A DNA stretch of 64,000 bases from Ruminococcaceae bacterium UBA1405 (lineage in GTDB: Bacteria > Bacillota > Clostridia > Oscillospirales > Ruminococcaceae): NCBI GenBank assembly GCA_002305685.1, contig DBQB01000003.1:58626-122625 (forward strand), in the 5' to 3' direction. The notes beneath the pieces are model-generated. The model had not been told where the DNA came from. It made no database searches and saw only the letters and a program-made list of their open reading frames with translations. Shown here piece by piece: positions 53,419 through 62,063 of this stretch. The translations under genes were made by a program, and so were the position numbers. Positions within the stretch are counted from its first letter, which is position 1. Each line of letters begins with the position of its first letter.

Positions 53419-53447
53419 ATCATATTCCTCTCCCACCCTTTTGTCAA
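53419..53447 (-). promoter_or_regulatory. Promoter of the GntR-transketolase-SDR operon
   Basis: A perfect TTGACA and TATGAT are 17 nt apart on the minus strand. Confidence 0.8.
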
Positions 53448-53491
53448 GAACTCTCTTTCATTTCCACCGCAGGAAAAATTTTCCCCGCCCA

Positions 53492-53521
53492 TTGACAAAC
53501 CCGTCGTGCTGTGCCTATAAT
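53492..53521 (+). promoter_or_regulatory. Promoter of the T-box/M20D unit
   Basis: Consensus TTGACA and TATAAT are 18 nt apart, just before the T-box leader. Confidence 0.85.
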
Positions 53522-53539
53522 AAACACAGTACAAAAACC

Positions 53540-53826
53540 GTTGATCGAGAAGAGTAGGCAGGGAGTTTTCGTCCCCAGAGAGCTGTGGATGATGGGATCA
53601 CAGCGACAGAAAACCTTGCTGAATGGACTTGAGAGGGCAGGACGAAACGCCTTCGGGCTCAGTAGCACCTGACGGGAAGGTCTCCGCCGTTACCAGGGGA
53701 CTCCATAACATCGCATATGGACAGAGGCGGGCAATTTTGATTTGCCAATATGGGTGGTACCGCAGGAGTTTTGAACCAAACGCTCCTGTCCCAGCAAAAA
53801 AGCTGGGACAGGAGCGTTTTTCTTTT
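53540..53826 (+). promoter_or_regulatory. T-box leader, specifier TGG (tRNA-Trp)
   Basis: Stem I has AGTA (53553-53556) and a helix GGCAGGG paired with CCTTGCT. The following GAA-TGG-ACTT aligns with the specifier loop of known T-boxes (GAA-codon-ACTT), so the specifier is TGG at 53624-53626. The T-box sequence GGGTGGTACCGCAGG lies at 53752-53766. The bulge UGGU faces an NCCA end; the tRNA-Trp at the right edge of the window has G73, giving a G-U pair rather than a Watson-Crick pair. Reading ATG (Met) one base earlier is possible but fits the alignment less well. Confidence 0.85.
53778..53825 (+). terminator. Terminator of the T-box leader
   Basis: AAACGCTCCTGTCCCAGC pairs perfectly with GCTGGGACAGGAGCGTTT and TTTTT follows. 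Uncharged tRNA binding would favour the alternative antiterminator. Confidence 0.93.
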
Positions 53827-53999
53827 GTTTCGCGTCTGTTCTTTCTGAAAAGAGGTGGAAAGGGATGTATATCGACAGCGGCCATACATGAAGGAATGGA
53901 TCTTGGACGGATCAGATGGGATATCCCTTCCCCGTCCAGGACGGCCCAAGAGCAAAAAATTTTCCTCAATGATTTGACAACAGAAAGGAATGTACCGTT

Positions 54000-55187
54000 A
54001 TGAGAGAAAACCCTTACTATCAAAGAGCGCTGGAAATACAGGATGAGATTGTTTCCAACCGGCGGAAAGTCCACGGCTTTGCAGAGCTGGGCTTTGATCT
54101 GCCCCAGACGGTGGCGCTGGTGATGGAACAGCTTCGCTCCTACGGCTATGAACCCCAGCTGGTGGGAAAGGCCGGCGTCACCTGCACGGTGGGCAAAGGC
54201 GGCAAGGTGATTTTAATCCGGGGCGATATGGACGCGCTGCCCATGCAGGAGGAAACCGGGCTTCCCTTTGCGGCGCAGAACGGCCACTGCCATTCCTGCG
54301 GCCATGACTGCCATACCGCCATGCTGCTGGGCGCAGCCAAACTGCTCAAGGAAAAGGAAGATACCCTCAAAGGCACCGTCAAATTTATGTTCCAACCCGC
54401 AGAGGAGCTGCTGGGCGGCGCCAAGGATATGATTGAAAACGGCATCCTGGAAAATCCCAAGGTGGACGCGGCGTTGGGATTGCACATCTCGGTGGGACGG
54501 GATTACAGCGAGGTGGGCAACGTAAGCTATGCCCGCGGCCCTGCCAACTTTTCCGGAGACATGATCCGCATCACCATTCTGGGCCAGGACGCCCACGGCA
54601 GCCGTCCCGATAAAGGGGTGGACGCCATCAACATTGCCGCCCATACCGTCATCGCGCTGCAGGAGATTCTGGCGCGGGAGATTCCCTGCACCGAACATTC
54701 GGTGCTGCTGGTGGGCAAAATCGAAGGAGGCACCTCCTGCAACACCGAGGCCGGAAAGGCGGTGCTGGAATGCTCGGTGCGCACCACCGACCATGAAAAA
54801 CGGGATTTCCTCAAGCGCCGGGTTAAGGAGATCGCTGAGGGAACCGCTCTCACCTTCCGCGGCAAAGCGGTGGTGGAATATGTTTACGGAATGCCGCCTA
54901 TGGTGACCGATGAAGCCCTCTGCGACGAGATCGGCTCCTACTGCGCGGAGATGCTCTCCCCGGAGAAGGTCCATGTCATGCCCACCTCCAACGGCACCGA
55001 GGACTTCTCCGCCGTTGCGGAGCGGGTTCCCGCAACCTTCCTGATGCTGGGAGCCGGCGGAGTGGAGCAGGGACACATCTACAGCTCCCATCATCCCAAG
55101 ATGATGGTGGACGAAAACGCCCTTCCCATCGGCGCAGCCCTCTATGCCTATGCCGCCAGCCGCTATCTGGAAAATCATGAGGGATAA
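54000..55187 (+). CDS. M20D amidohydrolase (aminoacylase / IAA-amino acid hydrolase-like)
   Basis: This 395-aa metallohydrolase of family M20D removes acyl groups from N-acyl amino acids. Motifs are RGDMDALPMQEETG, CHSCGHDCHTAMLLGA (metal ligands), FQPAEELLGGA with the general base and ligand Glu, ALGLHIS, the lid residue in GQDAHGSRPDKG and SNGTEDFS. The C-terminal SSHHPKMMVDENAL holds the last His ligand. AAAGG lies 11 nt before the ATG at 54000. The Trp-type T-box upstream suggests that it frees tryptophan from conjugates such as N-acyl-Trp when tryptophan runs low. The family also includes hydrolases of indole-acetyl amino acids. Substrate is inference. Confidence 0.93.
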   Translation: MRENPYYQRALEIQDEIVSNRRKVHGFAELGFDLPQTVALVMEQLRSYGYEPQLVGKAGVTCTVGKGGKVILIRGDMDALPMQEETGLPFAAQNGHCHSCGHDCHTAMLLGAAKLLKEKEDTLKGTVKFMFQPAEELLGGAKDMIENGILENPKVDAALGLHISVGRDYSEVGNVSYARGPANFSGDMIRITILGQDAHGSRPDKGVDAINIAAHTVIALQEILAREIPCTEHSVLLVGKIEGGTSCNTEAGKAVLECSVRTTDHEKRDFLKRRVKEIAEGTALTFRGKAVVEYVYGMPPMVTDEALCDEIGSYCAEMLSPEKVHVMPTSNGTEDFSAVAERVPATFLMLGAGGVEQGHIYSSHHPKMMVDENALPIGAALYAYAASRYLENHEG

Positions 55188-55205
55188 TGTTCCTCCTTTG
55201 TCTAC

Positions 55206-55239
55206 AAAAATGGCCTTGCCCATGGGCAAGGCCATTTTT
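55206..55239. terminator. Bidirectional terminator
   Basis: AAAAATGGCCTTGCCC and its exact inverse form a fully symmetrical 34-bp palindrome with T runs on both strands. It closes both M20D (plus) and the DUF1232 gene (minus). Confidence 0.92.
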
Positions 55240-55255
55240 GATACCCTGGCAACCC

Positions 55256-55624
55256 TCAAAGCCAAAACCGTTTGGAAATCAAAAAAAGAATCACCAGCCA
55301 GAACAGGAGAATGGGAAGGGCAAAATACCATTTTTGAGGTTTGCCATCCTGCCACAGCCCTTGGGCCTGCTGTCTGCTCTGCTCCCATACCTCCTGGGGA
55401 ATGCATTTTATCGTCAGGGCGATCAGGCACGGAAGCAGAAGGATATCGTCCAGATATCCCAACACCGGGATAAAATCAGGGATGAAATCGATGGGAGACA
55501 GGGCGTATCCCACGGTAATCCCCGCCAACACTTTGGTCCAAAGCGGTGTCCGCCGGTCCTTCAGTGCCAGCATTACCGCCGGAAGATCCACCTTCAGCTG
55601 TTTGGCTCTCTCTTTCAGATTCAT
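55256..55624 (-). CDS. DUF1232 (YkvA-type) membrane protein
   Basis: This 122-aa protein has a basic N-terminus (MNLKERAKQLKVDL) and the DUF1232 core (VGYALSPIDFIPDFIPVLG, then LDDILLLPCLIALTI), ending in one hydrophobic helix (ALPILLFWLVILFLISKRF). The central SPIDFIPD motif is the signature of this small, widely spread family of unknown function, likely located at the membrane. GAGAGGA lies 7 nt before the ATG at 55624. It is 19 bp after the flavodoxin reductase gene and probably in the same transcript. Confidence 0.9.
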   Translation of the reverse strand: MNLKERAKQLKVDLPAVMLALKDRRTPLWTKVLAGITVGYALSPIDFIPDFIPVLGYLDDILLLPCLIALTIKCIPQEVWEQSRQQAQGLWQDGKPQKWYFALPILLFWLVILFLISKRFWL

Positions 55625-55643
55625 CGTTTCTTCCTCTCTCCAA

Positions 55644-56216
55644 TTACAGATTTCTTCCAAAACGATAGGCCTCGTCAAGATAGACTTGGGGAACCCTACG
55701 AGCTGTGCCGCATCCGCCACAGCCTCCTGCCAGCACCATCCCCAGATCCCGCCATCCAAGATACCGAACGCAGTTGAATCGGTAGTAGGATACCGCCTGT
55801 TCAAAGGTCCAGAAAAAATCATCCGCAGCAGTCATCAGAAGAACGCAGTCCTTCTCCGGATATCTCTCATATCTTCCCTTTTGCGGATGGTCATCCGGCA
55901 TGGATGTGGCATAAAGCCGTTCCAAAAACGCTTTGAGCCGTGCGGAAAGGGTCCAGAAATACAACGGGGAAGCCATCACAATGGTATCGCACCAGTCAAA
56001 AAGGGGATAGAGCTCGTTCATGGCATCCTTCTGCACACAGGGTTTTCCAAAGCGGCAAGCATTGCATCCCAAACATCCATTGATGGTTTTGCCGCCCAAA
56101 AACACTTTGCGCACCTTATGACCCGCCTGTTCCGCCCCACGAATAAAGGAATCCGATAAGGTATCGGTGTTGGCGTTTTTGTGACTGGAAGCCACCACGA
56201 CAAGAATGTTTCTCAC
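55644..56216 (-). CDS. NAD(P)H-dependent FMN reductase/flavodoxin family protein
   Basis: This 190-aa protein is a multimeric-flavodoxin-type reductase (WrbA/iron-sulfur flavoprotein group). The N-terminal strand ILVVVASSHKNANTDTLSD holds the FMN phosphate loop; GCLGCNACRFGKPCV is a four-cysteine motif like that of iron-sulfur flavoproteins, which may bind a 4Fe-4S cluster; IVMASPLYFWTLSARLK follows as the usual core. The start is GTG with GAGGA 6 nt upstream. It is divergent from the MATE pump. Its role is probably electron transfer or quinone/nitro reduction. Confidence 0.88.
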   Translation of the reverse strand: MRNILVVVASSHKNANTDTLSDSFIRGAEQAGHKVRKVFLGGKTINGCLGCNACRFGKPCVQKDAMNELYPLFDWCDTIVMASPLYFWTLSARLKAFLERLYATSMPDDHPQKGRYERYPEKDCVLLMTAADDFFWTFEQAVSYYRFNCVRYLGWRDLGMVLAGGCGGCGTARRVPQVYLDEAYRFGRNL

Positions 56217-56294
56217 AGCAAATCCTCACTTTCTCAATATTTACACAACAAACTGCGTTTCAATCTGTAAAATATGACAAATTTTAAACGGATA

Positions 56295-56324
56295 TTGGAA
56301 AGATTCTCATGAATATGTTATACT
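56295..56324 (+). promoter_or_regulatory. Promoter of the MATE pump gene
   Basis: TTGGAA and TATACT are 18 nt apart, 55 bp before the start codon. Confidence 0.65.
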
Positions 56325-56379
56325 GTCTTTCGTAATTGTCCACACTCGGACAGAAAGACCAAAAATAGGAGCGTGCCAT

Positions 56380-57762
56380 ATGGTCAGTCTGAAAAGTTTG
56401 TTTGCCCCTACCGATATGACAACCGGTACCCCATGGCGCAAGATCGTCGCATTTGCAATCCCTATGCTCATCGGCAATGTGGCCCAACAGCTGTACAATA
56501 CCGTGGACAGCATCGTGGTGGGGCGATATGTGGGAGATAATGCGCTGGCTGCTGTGGGAAGCGCCGGACCCATCCTCAATCTCCTACTGGTTCTGTTTGT
56601 GGGAATCTCGGTGGGAGCCGGTATCATGGTGTCCCAGTATTTTGGGGCCAAAATGCGGGAGGAACTCTCCAAAACCATCGGCTGCTGCATTACCCTGACC
56701 GCTATCGCTTCCCTGATTATCATGGCGCTGGCTCCGCTGGTCATCCGCCCGCTTCTGCATCTGCTCAACACCCCGGAAAGTATCATCGAGTGGTGCGATT
56801 CCTATCTGACCATCCTGTTTATCGGCATCGCCGGTATGTCCTACTATAATATTCTGGGCGGTATCCTGCGTGGATTGGGAGATTCCGTCTCGGCGCTGCT
56901 GTATCTGCTGGTGGCGACGGTGCTCAACATTGTGCTGGATGTATGGTTTGTGGCGGGACTGAATATGGCCGTCGCCGGTGTGGCTCTGGCAACCGCCATT
57001 GCCCAGGGGGTTTCTGCCATTCTCTGCCTGCGCAAACTCTCGAGAATGACCGATATCTTTGATCTGAAGCTGCGTTATCTCATCCCCGATAAAAGACATT
57101 CGCTGATGGTCATCCAGCTGGGACTTCCCTCGGGATTAACCCAGGCCATCTTCTCCACAGCCATGATTATCGTCCAGTCCCTCACCAACAGCTTCGGAGA
57201 GATGCTCATCGCCGCCAACGTCATCATCATGCGGGTGGATTCTTTCGCAATGATGCCCAACTTTTCCTTTGGCACCGCACTGACTACCTACGCTGGACAG
57301 AATGTGGGGGCTAAAGACTACAGACGGGTGGAGCAGGGCGCCAAACAGGGTACCCTGATCGCCGTGGCCACCTCAACAGCCATCACCGTTCTGATTCTGA
57401 TTTTCGGAAAATACCTGATGGCCATCTTCACCGAAACCGCAGCGCTGGTGGATCTGAGCGTATATATGATGCGGATTTTGGCGGTGGGATATATTGCTAT
57501 GGCCGTCACCCAGTCTCTCTCCGGCGTCATGCGCGGCGCGGGAGATACCATGACCCCTATGTGGATTTCCATCATCACAACGGTAGGGCTGCGGGTACCG
57601 GTGGCTTATGCCATTGCCTGGCTCACCGTCAGCGAAGCCTATCCCAATGGGCGCAGCGAATGTATTTTTGTCTCCCTGCTGGTATCCTGGATCAGCGGCG
57701 CCGTCATCACCGCTTTCTTCTACCGGCTGGGACGTTGGAAAAAGAAGGCGCTTAACAAGTAA
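56380..57762 (+). CDS. MATE family efflux transporter
   Basis: This 460-aa membrane protein with 12 predicted helices exchanges drugs or toxic compounds for Na+ or H+. Typical sequences are PMLIGNVAQQLYNTVDSIVVGRYVG at the N-terminal end (shown here only in its parts: GNVAQQLYNTVDSIVVGRYV), ILGGILRGLGDS, and in the second half SLSGVMRGAGDTMTP. Repetition of the RGLGDS and RGAGDT motifs reflects the two homologous halves. AGGAG lies 8 nt before the ATG. It is closest to the DinF/NorM-like clostridial group. The substrate is unknown. Confidence 0.94.
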   Translation: MVSLKSLFAPTDMTTGTPWRKIVAFAIPMLIGNVAQQLYNTVDSIVVGRYVGDNALAAVGSAGPILNLLLVLFVGISVGAGIMVSQYFGAKMREELSKTIGCCITLTAIASLIIMALAPLVIRPLLHLLNTPESIIEWCDSYLTILFIGIAGMSYYNILGGILRGLGDSVSALLYLLVATVLNIVLDVWFVAGLNMAVAGVALATAIAQGVSAILCLRKLSRMTDIFDLKLRYLIPDKRHSLMVIQLGLPSGLTQAIFSTAMIIVQSLTNSFGEMLIAANVIIMRVDSFAMMPNFSFGTALTTYAGQNVGAKDYRRVEQGAKQGTLIAVATSTAITVLILIFGKYLMAIFTETAALVDLSVYMMRILAVGYIAMAVTQSLSGVMRGAGDTMTPMWISIITTVGLRVPVAYAIAWLTVSEAYPNGRSECIFVSLLVSWISGAVITAFFYRLGRWKKKALNK

Positions 57763-57783
57763 GCGGTTGTTTTTCCCCGCAAA

Positions 57784-57839
57784 AAAAGTTAAGCCATTGC
57801 GGACGATTCCTTTTGCAATCGCCCTCAATGGCTTTTTTA
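57784..57839. terminator. Bidirectional terminator between MATE and glycerol-1-phosphate dehydrogenase genes
   Basis: AAGCCATTG pairs with CAATGGCTT across an inner hairpin; T runs follow on both strands. The two genes converge on it. Confidence 0.85.
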
Positions 57840-57848
57840 CGTTCCTAT

Positions 57849-59099
57849 TTAAAACATCAAATCAATCAGACGCATCAGCGTAATTCTGCCGCGAATGAAG
57901 GGGGAGAATTTGAGGCACTTTTCCAGATAAACCGAATCCACGCCGATCTCCTCCATGGTGGAGGGAGCGCCCGCTCTGTGAAGCATATCCATAACCTCGG
58001 CATGGGAGGGCATGGCAGCGACAATCTGCTGGATCTTGGGCCAGGCGGCGATCACCTTTTCCGGCGTTACCTGCAGCATATCGTCCGGCGTGCTCTCCTT
58101 GATGGCGTCCTCATACATAAAGCCCAGAATCTCCTTGAGCTGCTCATGAGGCATTCCATGGTAGGGGTGAATCAGAGCCGAAGGATCGGTCACCTGCGCC
58201 ATAAAGTCTTTATACACCTTGGTGATACAGGCCAGTCCAACACCCACCATCTCGCCGTGCAGGCCATTGTGATGACCGTTGACGATATTCAGCTCCCAGA
58301 AGTGGGACAGATGATGTTCGGCGCCGGAAGCAGGACGGGAATTGCCCATCATCTGCATCGCCAAACCGGAAAGCACCAGCGCATACATCAGATCCTCATA
58401 GGCTTCCTTCTTGCCGGCGCGGATGGCGTCGATGTTTTCCGCCACCTTCACCACAGCGGAGTGTTCGATGTCGAAGATGTTTTCACACAGATACTCGCCC
58501 CAGATGGTGTGGCTGATCCGCCAATCGGAGAGGGCGGTATATTTGCCGATGATGTCACCAATACCAGAAGCGGTCAGGCGATAAGGCGCTTTGGAGAAAA
58601 CATCGGTATCAGCGATTACCGCGATGGGAGCAGGGCAGATACGGGTAACCTTAAAATTGTTCAGCGTCATCGCCGCGACGGTGGAGACAAATCCATCCAT
58701 GGAGGCGGCAGTAGCTACTGAGAGGGTGGGAACTTTATGCTCGTTGGCCACATATTTTCCCAGATCGTTGAGGGTACCGCTGCCCACAGAAAGGACATAT
58801 CCGGAATCCAGGTATCCCGCCTCTATGGCTTCGATGGCGTGTTCGTCGGGATGCAGCCCCTCCGGATTGAGCACCACCAGGTTATGTACCGGCAACACCT
58901 TGCAGACCAGCTCTCCGGCCGCTTTGTAGGTGTTCTCATCACAGACGATGCAGGGCTTTTTCCCTTCCAATCCACATTCTTTGACCACCTCAGGGAGTTT
59001 GAGAATCGCACCGCTCTCAATCAGCACTGTCTTGGCGGTAATGGTATGGGTGCGTCCACAGGCACAAGGGGCGCTAAAACGGGAAAGATCAATATCCAT
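57849..59099 (-). CDS. sn-glycerol-1-phosphate dehydrogenase family protein (AraM/EgsA-like)
   Basis: This 416-aa protein belongs to the iron/zinc alcohol dehydrogenase superfamily and looks like AraM, which makes glycerol-1-phosphate from dihydroxyacetone phosphate in Bacillus. It has the cofactor-binding VLSVGSGTLNDLGKYVA, PTLSVATAASMDGF, ASGIGDIIGKYTA and the metal-binding HHLSHFWE and NGLHGEMVGVG. GAGGAG lies 9 nt before the ATG at 59099. The transaldolase-like gene is 87 bp upstream; both act on triose phosphates, so the two may form a unit. Other sugar-phosphate dehydrogenases in this group are also possible. Confidence 0.88.
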   Translation of the reverse strand: MDIDLSRFSAPCACGRTHTITAKTVLIESGAILKLPEVVKECGLEGKKPCIVCDENTYKAAGELVCKVLPVHNLVVLNPEGLHPDEHAIEAIEAGYLDSGYVLSVGSGTLNDLGKYVANEHKVPTLSVATAASMDGFVSTVAAMTLNNFKVTRICPAPIAVIADTDVFSKAPYRLTASGIGDIIGKYTALSDWRISHTIWGEYLCENIFDIEHSAVVKVAENIDAIRAGKKEAYEDLMYALVLSGLAMQMMGNSRPASGAEHHLSHFWELNIVNGHHNGLHGEMVGVGLACITKVYKDFMAQVTDPSALIHPYHGMPHEQLKEILGFMYEDAIKESTPDDMLQVTPEKVIAAWPKIQQIVAAMPSHAEVMDMLHRAGAPSTMEEIGVDSVYLEKCLKFSPFIRGRITLMRLIDLMF

Positions 59100-59186
59100 G
59101 GTATTGCACTCCTCTCATGATAGAATAATTTTCCCTTTTCCAAATGCCGGAAGGGAAAATTCAATCACACAGCTTTTTCCGACAGC

Positions 59187-59834
59187 TTACTTTTTGGGAA
59201 CGCTCTCCCAATCCTTGAGGAACCGCTCGATACCGGATTTGGTCAGAGGATGGTTGATCATCTGCATCAAAATGTTGTAGGGCACCGTAGCAATATGGGC
59301 GCCAGCCTTGGCAGCCTCCAGCACATGGATGGGATGACGGATGCTGGCGGCGATGATCTCGGTATCGATTCCGTGCAGATCAAAGATCTCCGCGATATCC
59401 TCGATCAGGATCATGCCATCCTGACCGATATCGTCCAGACGGCCCAGGAAGGGGCTGACATAGGTCGCACCGGCACGGGCAGCCAGCAGCGCCTGCACTG
59501 CGGAGAAGATCAGTGTGACGTTGGTTTTGATGCCCTTGGCGTGGAGGATCTTGGTGGCTTTGAGGCCCTCGGCACACATAGGAATCTTAATGACGATATT
59601 GGGATGGATCTTAGCCAGCTCCAGCGCCTCCTCAACCATACCCTTGGCTTCCATAGAGATGACCTCCGCAGAGATGGGCCCATCCACAATAGAGGTAATC
59701 TCAGTCACTACCTCTTTGAAATCCCGGCCTTCCTTAGCGATCAGGGAAGGATTGGTGGTAACGCCGCAGATAACCCCCAGATCGTTTGCCTCGCGGATAT
59801 AATCCACATTGGCGGTGTCAATAAACAGTTTCAT
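59187..59834 (-). CDS. fsa: Transaldolase / fructose-6-phosphate aldolase
   Basis: This 215-aa short transaldolase (TalC/FsaA group) cleaves or transfers dihydroxyacetone units. It begins [18 protein letters not shown], has [12 protein letters not shown], then [13 protein letters not shown], in which Lys forms the Schiff base, and [12 protein letters not shown] residues ([13 protein letters not shown]). The length is typical of the small type. GGAGG lies 9 nt before the ATG. It is upstream of the glycerol-1-phosphate dehydrogenase-like gene. Whether it acts as transaldolase or aldolase is not visible. Confidence 0.94.
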   Translation of the reverse strand: MKLFIDTANVDYIREANDLGVICGVTTNPSLIAKEGRDFKEVVTEITSIVDGPISAEVISMEAKGMVEEALELAKIHPNIVIKIPMCAEGLKATKILHAKGIKTNVTLIFSAVQALLAARAGATYVSPFLGRLDDIGQDGMILIEDIAEIFDLHGIDTEIIAASIRHPIHVLEAAKAGAHIATVPYNILMQMINHPLTKSGIERFLKDWESVPKK

Positions 59835-59987
59835 TCGACAAATCCTCCTATTTGAAAGATATGGATAAAAGAACCATCCTGGAACAATACTATCCTACAT
59901 TATTTAACAACAGAAACCGAGAAAAAGCAAGGACTAATTGCGGAGAATTCCGTTGTCTCACCTTTGACATACATTTCTCATGAGCAC

Positions 59988-60930
59988 TCAGCGGAACATC
60001 CCCATCCTGACCAAAACCAACACCGTCAACGCCGTCAGACAAACCGACAATTCAATGGGAAACCATGCGTTGGCAAGAGGCAGAGGCGTATTCATGCCAT
60101 AAAAACTAAATACCATGGTGGGAATGGTCATAATGATGGAAGCAGCGGTCAGGACCTTCATAACGATATTCAGGTTGTTGGAGGTGATGGAGGCTACCGC
60201 ATCCATTGTCCCGTTTAAAACCCCGGCATAGATGCTGCACATCTCTATGGCCTGCCTGACCTCGATGAGCAGATCCTCCAGCAAATCCTCATCCTCCTCA
60301 TAGAGCTTGATGAGCCTTCCTCTTCGGATCTTCTCCAGCGTCACGTCATTGGCTTTGAGGGAAGTGGAAAAATATACCAGAGATTTTTGCAGCCCCATCA
60401 ACTGAAGCAATTCCTGATTACGCATAGAGCGGTGGATCTGCTGTTCCGCGACAGCCGAGAGCTTGTCTATCTTTTTTAAATGCATCAAAAAAAACACCGG
60501 TAACCCGCAGCAACAGCTGTAAAATAAAACGGGTTTTCATATAAGTCTGCATTCCTCGCGCCATGCCCTGGGACATCTCAGTCAGTACCTGATGAGGTCG
60601 CAGAGAGATGGTAACCACATACTGCTCCGTCAGGATAATTCCCAGCGGCATGGTGGTAAAAGAGATGGTGCTATCGTCCTGCTGGGATGGCGATTCGGTC
60701 ACAGAGGTATCGATGATAATCAGGGTCTGCCCTTCCTCTGGATCGGCGTCAATATGGGATGATTCCTCCTCATCCAGCGCAGAACGAATAAACTCCGGTA
60801 AAATGCCCACCGAATCCCGCAAATAACACACCTCATCTGCGTTTGGAGCAATGGCGCTGATCCAACAACCGGGTTCCGGACGATCGATTATCGTGACTTT
60901 ATTTTCAATACTCTTGTAAAACGTAAGCAT
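59988..60930 (-). pseudogene. corA: CorA-type magnesium/cobalt transporter, frameshifted in a T8 tract
   Basis: The N-terminal frame (from the ATG at 60930, after GGGGAGG) encodes the cytoplasmic domain (ENKVTIIDRPEPGCWISAI, LGIILTEQYVVTIS) and goes out of frame after LLLRVTGVFF. The second frame continues with HLKKIDKLSAVAEQ, the long helix IHRSMRNQELLQLMGLQKS and two membrane helices with the selectivity motif YGMN (VFSFYGMNTPLP). Removing one T from the T8 tract (60487-60494) restores LLLRVTGVFLMHLKKID, the normal CorA pattern and about 313 aa. So this is a recent loss, a phase switch or a sequence error. Confidence 0.88.
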
Positions 60931-60980
60931 ATATACATCCTCCCCATCGGCTTCCAATTGATATCTTCGCGGCGACTATG

Positions 60981-61949
60981 CTAGAAAAAATCACCGTCCA
61001 ACAAATCCATCAGAGATTTCACGGAATCCACCCTTTGTCCTTTATGGCAACGGGAAAAATATGACTTCAAAATATCTGCTCCAAAATCATGGATGGCAAG
61101 GCCCAATACCAGCTGTTCCAAAAAGCTTTTCCGAGAGCGTATACCACAGTATCCACAATAAATATCATAAAAAAGCCGCACCATTTTGCGATCCCCCATC
61201 AGCAGCTCAAAAACCACTGGAGGCAGCTCATAGCATTCGGGAGCCAGGTGGCTGTCCGCAAAATCGATCCATATCAGCTGCGCCTGCTGTGTTTCATCCA
61301 GAGACAATATCAGATTGTCGCGGGTTAAATCTCCATGCACCGGCACCAGCACCGCCTGCATCGGGATGGCCTCCTCGGTCAGCGAGAACAGTTCCTTACG
61401 CAAACCGGGCGATATTTTTTCCCATCTGGGATTATTCTGTGCAGGTACCGGCGAGGTCAGCCATTGCCTGAGCGGTTTTTCCGGCACTCCTGCGTGTAAC
61501 CGCAGCATATCCTTCACAAGTGCTTCCAGTATCCTGCTCTGCTGGGATTTTTCTAGTGTGAACAACCGGTCTCCCGGAAAACCTTTTACCCGCTCCAAAA
61601 CCAAATAGCGAAAATGGTATCTATCCTGTAATTCTCCGAAAGCGATCAGCCGTGGCGTGTGGATGTGCAGCTTCCCAGCATAGGAAAGCATCTGCTGTTC
61701 CACATAAAAATCTATCGTAGTATCCAGTCCCGTTTCTTTGGGTGCAAATATTTTCAGTACATAATGTCCGGCAGAAAAAACTGCATTGGTTCCCGGTGTC
61801 AATCTGCCAAGTTTGGGATTCCCCAGATTTTCTTTTGCTAAAATCTCCCGACAAAGGGGTGCAAAGGTTTCCAGATCACAAAAGAGCTTCCCCCAGCAGT
61901 CCCATCCATCTATCTCCTTGGAAAAAAGCACGGCTTCATCCCCTCTCAT
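60981..61949 (-). CDS. Aminoglycoside phosphotransferase-like (APH family) kinase
   Basis: This 322-aa protein has the fold of APH/choline kinases, which phosphorylate small molecules. The N-lobe has VLKIFAPKE and the C-lobe the catalytic HGDLTRDN (about 217) and the Mg-binding IDFADS (about 240). The ATG at 61949 has a weak ribosome binding site; GTG six codons later (61931) follows GAGAGGGG at 8 nt and may be the real start. It is 50 bp before the corA gene. Members of this family act on sugars, antibiotics or choline; nothing here favours one. Confidence 0.82.
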   Translation of the reverse strand: MRGDEAVLFSKEIDGWDCWGKLFCDLETFAPLCREILAKENLGNPKLGRLTPGTNAVFSAGHYVLKIFAPKETGLDTTIDFYVEQQMLSYAGKLHIHTPRLIAFGELQDRYHFRYLVLERVKGFPGDRLFTLEKSQQSRILEALVKDMLRLHAGVPEKPLRQWLTSPVPAQNNPRWEKISPGLRKELFSLTEEAIPMQAVLVPVHGDLTRDNLILSLDETQQAQLIWIDFADSHLAPECYELPPVVFELLMGDRKMVRLFYDIYCGYCGIRSRKSFLEQLVLGLAIHDFGADILKSYFSRCHKGQRVDSVKSLMDLLDGDFF

Positions 61950-62034
61950 CGTCTCAAATCGGTATCATTGTAACATAAAAATGCCGGGTTTGCACCGTGT
62001 TTACAAGAATATCACTGCACATCCGAATCGGAAG

Positions 62035-62063
62035 CTGTCAGCAAAAAATATTTGTGGTATAAT
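62035..62063 (+). promoter_or_regulatory. Promoter of the RNase HI gene
   Basis: CTGTCA and a perfect TATAAT are 17 nt apart, 73 bp before the start codon. Confidence 0.6.

Noticed and set aside
53623..53625. ATG (Met) as the T-box specifier
   Set aside because: Alignment of GAA-codon-ACTT with known specifier loops places TGG one base later. The A73-type bulge leaves some doubt, which is noted as a finding.
54213..55430. Minus-strand frame of 405 codons
   Set aside because: It is antisense to the M20D gene and crosses the bidirectional terminator.
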